A stretch of 18,906 nt of DNA, taken from assembly GCA_044233795.1 (NCBI GenBank), contig JBIIJL010000041.1, positions 1 through 18,906 of the forward strand, read 5' to 3'. Source of the stretch: JBIIJL01 sp044233795 (lineage in GTDB: Bacteria > Pseudomonadota > Gammaproteobacteria > Legionellales > Legionellaceae). Position 1 is the stretch's first letter, and every line of letters starts with the position of its first letter. A program made the position numbers and the translations under genes. Shown here in pieces: positions 16,102-18,906 of the stretch. Below the pieces are notes generated by a model. The model worked only from the letters and a program-made list of their open reading frames with translations. It made no database searches and was not told the DNA's origin.

Positions 16102-16435
16102 TGCTTATAAATCACTTTTATTAAACATACTGTAATTTTATCACACAAACAAACCATGGCACAAGAGTATTTAGAATATACTCCGCATTGATTGGCCAAT
16201 AATGAGTGATCGCTAAGCCACTCTATCAAAATCTCCCGCCTAAAATTGTCGGCATATTTCCGAATTGTAATTCTTGCCTACGTTTGGTCACAGCACTTTT
16301 GGTTGATCAAAGAACGTCATGACATACCCTTGATGAATGGATGAAGTAGGTGCCAGGTACCTCGATGTTCCTTCAAAACAACTTCGGCTTCAGCAATTGC
16401 TCTAAGGCAGTTTTCTCTAAATACTCTAAAAGTGG
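16102..16435. other. Gap filled with gene remnants and the J-domain gene promoter region
   Basis: No intact gene is present. In order from the left it holds: the promoter region of the J-domain gene, with an inverted repeat GAGTAT/ATACTC at 16165-16183; a stretch shared with 17929-17997; a short stub resembling the end of yggS; about 40 bases (16256-16291) in which I see nothing; and a fragment of the J-domain gene tail. Confidence 0.7.
16187..16255 (-). repeat. Shared upstream element, copy 1 (yggS end stub plus palindrome)
   Basis: On the minus strand this reads ILGGRF-stop, then GATAGAGTGGCTT, a 14-base spacer, and ATTG/CAAT arms enclosing the palindrome ATTGGCCAAT (16191-16200). The element at 17929-17997 has the same parts in the same spacing: ILGTRL-stop, the identical 13-mer, 14 bases, and ATTGGTTAACCAAT. 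Here only the last few yggS codons are recognisable. The J-domain gene starts 86 bases further on. Confidence 0.75.
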
Positions 16436-16437
16436 CT
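16292..16437 (-). pseudogene. Fragment of the J-domain gene 3' end (copy B)
   Basis: Translated on the minus strand this gives FRVFRENCLRAIAEAEVVL and then KEHRGTW, matching the tail of the complete J-domain protein, FRAQCFTAISNAEIVL and KEHRGTW. A deletion of 70 bases relative to the intact gene removes the membrane segment and shifts the frame, giving KGMS-stop (stop at 16317-16319). No start codon or 5' part remains. Its right edge coincides with the stop codon of the neighbouring hypothetical gene, so the break point may have set that gene's end. Confidence 0.88.
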
Positions 16438-17227
16438 AAATTGATAGGTCAGGATACATATACATACGCAGATAGGTCTTTGTGTCAAACCACCGATTGA
16501 TGTATTTATTGTCAATTTCTTTGGGGAAAAAAACTTTATTTCTAAAATAGAAATAAAATAGCGTTTGCAATAGATCGCCTTTGTATGGCAAAAGATAATT
16601 TGATGACTTAGTTATTGCCAAAAAATAATCTAAATCAGACTGGTTAGGTGTTCTTTCGAGTTGATTGGTAACAATGGCAATTCCTGTGGAGAGGATAAAC
16701 TGCATCCGTTCCATTTCATCGTCATTTAATATCATTTGCTTAGAAGCAACGAGCTCTACAATATAGTCAGTGAAATCTTTTGTTGCAGTAGCAATGGTAA
16801 CGGCCAAGTCTAATGTACTGTTAGTCGGTTTAGAAATAGCTTTGCATACGTAGGGCCAATATTTAATATCAATAAGCTCTATCACAAGCTCGATGTTCTT
16901 GTCGGTAAATCCCCATTTATCAATCGGGAATGGCCAAGCTGTCAACATCAGGTCAATCAATAGTGCGCTATTTTCTTTGATAAATAGATTTAAATTATCA
17001 GGACTAGTCTGTAAAGGGATACAAACAGGTACGGTATGAAGATCAAGACACTCATCATCTAATAATGGATCGAGTCCATTTTTCGATATTGACAACATAC
17101 TCTCAGAGAGCTCTTTTAGCTTGGTAAAAAGCTCTTTTTTAGGTTTCAACGAAAGAATGGCACATTCATTTGCCCAAACATTAACGTTTTTTTGTTGCTC
17201 AATTTCCGTGCTATTATCTCGATTCAT
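16436..17227 (-). CDS. Hypothetical protein, 263 residues, no family recognised
   Basis: I do not recognise this protein. It is mostly helical by eye, acidic to neutral, without a signal peptide or clear membrane helix. It has a Cys/Trp-containing core (KYWPYVCKAI, LMLTAWPFPIDKWGF) and an aromatic C-terminus rich in Tyr and Phe (TLFYFYFRNKVFF, TYLRMYMYPDLSI). The start MNRDNSTEIEQQ is preferred over an ATG five codons earlier because GAGGGAG ends six bases before it. It lies 38 bases after the upstream hypothetical gene on the same strand, so the two are probably one transcript. The stop sits exactly at the edge of the J-domain tail fragment, so the C-terminus may have been cut by that rearrangement. 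Composition is AT-rich like other accessory genes here. Confidence 0.7.
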   Translation of the reverse strand: MNRDNSTEIEQQKNVNVWANECAILSLKPKKELFTKLKELSESMLSISKNGLDPLLDDECLDLHTVPVCIPLQTSPDNLNLFIKENSALLIDLMLTAWPFPIDKWGFTDKNIELVIELIDIKYWPYVCKAISKPTNSTLDLAVTIATATKDFTDYIVELVASKQMILNDDEMERMQFILSTGIAIVTNQLERTPNQSDLDYFLAITKSSNYLLPYKGDLLQTLFYFYFRNKVFFPKEIDNKYINRWFDTKTYLRMYMYPDLSI

Positions 17228-17265
17228 CTTATACTCCCTCAAATATTTCCATCAAACAGTCAATA

Positions 17266-17826
17266 TCAATGCTCCTGGCGCGGGCTAAATGCAATTGATG
17301 CCTTGTGAGCTGCTTCAGCTACCGAAGCTTTGAAATCAAATGCTTTGGATAACATATTATGCATCGAAGCTCCCTCATGTTCACCCCCCGATGCAAAGGC
17401 CTTTGAAATATTGCGTTGATGCGCGGCTTGCTCTCTAAAATATACTGCCTGTTTATCCAGAGGAGCATCAGGGTCTCTTCCTTTTGTATGTTCTACATCC
17501 GCGATGACGGCATGGTAAGACTCTTTAGTTAAAGGTTTACCGATTGCTGCTAATGCATTATTGACAGCGCGAATGGTTATTTTATCGAAAAGGCTTGCAT
17601 TTTCACATGCCTTATCTAGCTCTGCTCTATAAGGACAACTAAACTCAGGGGCCTCGGCACGACCGCCAGTAATGACTTGCTTGACGATTGCATATGGGAG
17701 TGAAGCAAATAATTCCGCCTCCTCATATTTACCCACTTTCAACTCCGATGAAGCATTTTCCATCATCCTGGGTTTAGATGATGCAAGACCGATCTGATAT
17801 CCAATTTTATTTATTAAACCAGGCAT
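17266..17826 (-). CDS. Hypothetical protein, 186 residues, no family recognised
   Basis: I do not recognise this protein. It is alanine-rich and helical by eye, with no signal peptide or membrane helix. Features include MPGLINKIGYQIGLASS at the start, a Cys-containing FSCPYRAELDKACENASLF, DVEHTKGRDPDAPLDKQAVY in the middle, and a His/Ala-rich end (AAHQRNISKAFASGGEHEGA, EAAHKASIAFSPRQEH). The ATG at 17826 has GGTGA seven bases upstream and is preferred to an ATG 14 codons earlier with no such site. It begins about 100 bases after the palindrome of the shared upstream element and is followed by the 263-residue hypothetical gene. A small soluble effector or a partner of the second protein is possible but unsupported. 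Confidence 0.65.
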   Translation of the reverse strand: MPGLINKIGYQIGLASSKPRMMENASSELKVGKYEEAELFASLPYAIVKQVITGGRAEAPEFSCPYRAELDKACENASLFDKITIRAVNNALAAIGKPLTKESYHAVIADVEHTKGRDPDAPLDKQAVYFREQAAHQRNISKAFASGGEHEGASMHNMLSKAFDFKASVAEAAHKASIAFSPRQEH

Positions 17827-17928
17827 ACTATCACCAAAGATAGGTATACATGTATATAAATATAGCATATTGTATTAATATTTCATGCGAGGGTGTTTAA
17901 AATTATGAATCAATGCGAAATATTACGT

Positions 17929-17997
17929 ATTGGTTAACCAATGGTGAATTAACATGAAGCCACTCTATCAGAGTCTCGTACCTAAAATTTTTGCCCC
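17929..17997 (-). repeat. Shared upstream element, copy 2 (yggS end plus palindrome)
   Basis: Contains the perfect 14-base palindrome ATTGGTTAACCAAT (17929-17942), a 14-base spacer, the 13-mer GATAGAGTGGCTT on the minus strand, and the last codons of the yggS remnant. Copy 1 at 16187-16255 has the same parts. The palindrome stands about 100 bases ahead of the downstream gene start in this copy and 86 in copy 1. Confidence 0.75.
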
Positions 17998-18203
17998 AAT
18001 ACTAAGCATGGTTGAACCACATTCTATTGCTGCCAGAAAATCGCTACTCATCCCAATGCTTAACTCTTTAAGTGAATGATCTTTCTTAAGCTTCTGCATA
18101 ATATCAAAAAAGAGGTGGCGATCTTCTGTTGCAGGAGGAATACACATCACTCCCTCAACGATAAAGCCTGATATTTTTCTTAATGCATGGAAAAAATCTG
18201 GGG
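17968..18203 (-). pseudogene. yggS: 3' fragment of a YggS/PROSC-type PLP homeostasis protein gene
   Basis: About 78 codons, open without stops, match the C-terminal third of the YggS family. GFIVEGVMCIPPATED corresponds to RGLMAIPAP and following in E. coli, and ELSIGMSSDFLAAIECGSTM to LSLGMSDDMEAAIAAGSTM, ending in IGAKILGTRL. The N-terminal two thirds, including the PLP lysine, are missing: homology stops at about 18204, where the protease-tail duplicate begins on the other strand. The arginine of the family's VRIG is serine here (LSIG), consistent with lost function. A complete yggS would normally be about 230 residues and is probably elsewhere in the genome. Confidence 0.85.
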
Positions 18204-18729
18204 AATGGTGGATTTAAATCCGCAGTTACTCTGACAACGAGTACCCTACCCACTGGGGTCACTGCTAATTTTGCACCAACGTCAATCACAGGCAATGGCA
18301 CATCAACCCTGACCTTGACTGCAAGCCAATCAACTGCGCCAGGTACTTATTCCGTCACAATCTATGGGACGAGTGGGAGCATAGTGCAGTCAACTAAACT
18401 CACGCTGACTGTAACTGCAGCGACAGCAGGCAATTTCATGATCAGTGCCACACCGAGCCTTCTCGGCGTAACTCGAGGTAACAGTCCTTGATCAATTATC
18501 TCGAATACAACCTTTTGTGGATTTAGCTCCCCAGTTAATTTATCCGCATCTGGGTTGCCTTCTGGTGTTACTGCAACATTTAGCCCCAGTTCAATCACAG
18601 GGACAGGAAGCTCAAGCTTAACGCTCAAGACAAGCACGCTTGCTAGTAGAGGATTCTATCTTCTAACTATTTCCGGTGCTGGGGGTGGGTTAACCAATAC
18701 AACAAAGGCATTTTTTTTTCATCTATTAA
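18204..18729 (+). pseudogene. Decayed duplicate of the S53 protease C-terminal Ig-like repeats (copy C)
   Basis: From AATGGTG onward this follows 13574-14098 of the intact protease gene, encoding the same two repeats (LPTGVTANFAPTSITGNGT, LPSGVTATFSPSSITGTG). It has no peptidase domain or signal peptide. It carries an in-frame TGA at 18489-18491 where the parent has TCA, and one extra T in the homopolymer before the end, which shifts the last codons. Any ATG before it lies inside the antisense of the yggS fragment. It is therefore a non-coding relic. Confidence 0.92.
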
Positions 18730-18741
18730 CATCAGTTGTTT

Positions 18742-18770
18742 AAAAAAAAGCGGCTTAAGCCGCTTTTTTT
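18742..18770. terminator. Second copy of the bidirectional terminator
   Basis: Eight A, GCGGC, TTAA, GCCGC, seven T: the same stem and loop as at 14121-14158, with a weaker outer extension. The spacer between the protease relic and this hairpin is about 10 bases shorter than in copy A. Its stem and T runs are intact although the flanking genes have decayed. Confidence 0.85.
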
Positions 18771-18906
18771 ATAGACTCATATTTTCAAAATCAGCTTTAA
18801 AGTTATCTAATTTTTCCATTGAATCAGTTTTTGGTTGATCAAAGAATGTCATGACATACCCTTGATGAATGGATGAAGTAGGTGCCAGGTACCTCGATGT
18901 TCCTTC
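18769..18906 (-). pseudogene. 3' end of a second J-domain-gene paralogue, frameshifted (runs off the window)
   Basis: Minus-strand codons at the window edge give EHRGTWHLLHPFIKGMS-stop (stop at 18849-18851), matching EHRGTWQQLHPLIKG of the intact protein. The same 70-base deletion as in copy B then removes the membrane segment. The former tail is still readable in another frame (MTFFDQPKTDSMEKLDNF to ENMSL-stop), aligned with MTFFERPKTDSMEKLEDF of the parent, with mostly amino-acid-changing differences. Whether the rest of the gene, to the right of the window, is complete cannot be seen; if so, it makes a product ending at GMS with no membrane anchor. Confidence 0.85.

Noticed and set aside
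18183..18491. Open frame of 102 residues on the plus strand that looks like a small Thr/Ser-rich protein
   Set aside because: Its first codons are antisense of the yggS fragment and the rest is the decayed protease tail; it ends at a nonsense codon relative to the parent gene. No ribosome site precedes it.
18204..18906. Insertion sequence or transposon
   Set aside because: The block is repeated, but there is no transposase, no terminal inverted repeat and no target-site duplication that I could see.
1..18906. CRISPR array, rRNA, riboswitch or trp attenuator
   Set aside because: No regularly spaced repeats, no rRNA-like sequence, and no leader peptide with tandem Trp codons before trpG, which starts 9 bases after lptB.

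Overview
The window looks like a chromosomal segment of a gammaproteobacterium, most likely one of the host-associated Legionellales-type lineages (Legionella, Coxiella, Berkiella and relatives). The reasons are the classic gammaproteobacterial arrangement of the mla and kds/lpt loci back to back, a moderately AT-rich composition, and eukaryote-like accessory proteins: an ankyrin-repeat protein with a hydrophobic C-terminus and a large J-domain protein with a membrane segment near its C-terminus. The assignment to a lineage is inference; no rRNA gene is present.

Layout: (1) 1-502 holds the 3' part of an ankyrin-repeat gene. (2) 516-5748, all on the minus strand, is a compact operon mlaF-mlaE-mlaD-mlaC-mlaB-ibaG-murA followed by a Nif3-family gene. 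It encodes the retrograde phospholipid transporter MlaFEDB-MlaC, a BolA-like protein, and the first committed enzyme of peptidoglycan synthesis. (3) 5967-11643, all on the plus strand, is a divergent operon kdsD-kdsC-lptC-lptA-lptB-trpG-trpD-trpC. It links Kdo synthesis and lipopolysaccharide export to three tryptophan biosynthesis genes. Nearly every junction overlaps or is a few bases long. In E. coli lptB is followed by rpoN and hpf; here trpGDC takes that place, and yrbG, which E. coli has before kdsD, is absent.

(4) 11644-18906 is an accessory region of different character. It has a secreted sedolisin-family (S53) protease with two C-terminal Ig-like repeats. Convergent to it, and sharing a 38-bp perfect palindrome as terminator, is a 649-residue J-domain protein. 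Then come two unrecognised minus-strand genes and a set of degenerate copies. The tail of the protease, the shared terminator and the tail of the J-domain gene recur together as a block at 18204-18906. A third fragment of the J-domain tail lies at 16292-16437. The second and third J-domain tails carry the same 70-bp deletion, which removes the membrane segment and shifts the frame. Remains of the 3' end of a yggS (PLP-homeostasis) gene, followed by a shared palindrome, lie upstream of both the J-domain gene and the two-gene hypothetical unit.

The first 11.6 kb is conserved envelope and amino-acid housekeeping. The last 7 kb is a region of repeated duplication, deletion and gene decay around effector-like and secreted proteins. 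I saw no tRNA, rRNA, CRISPR array, transposase or integrase.
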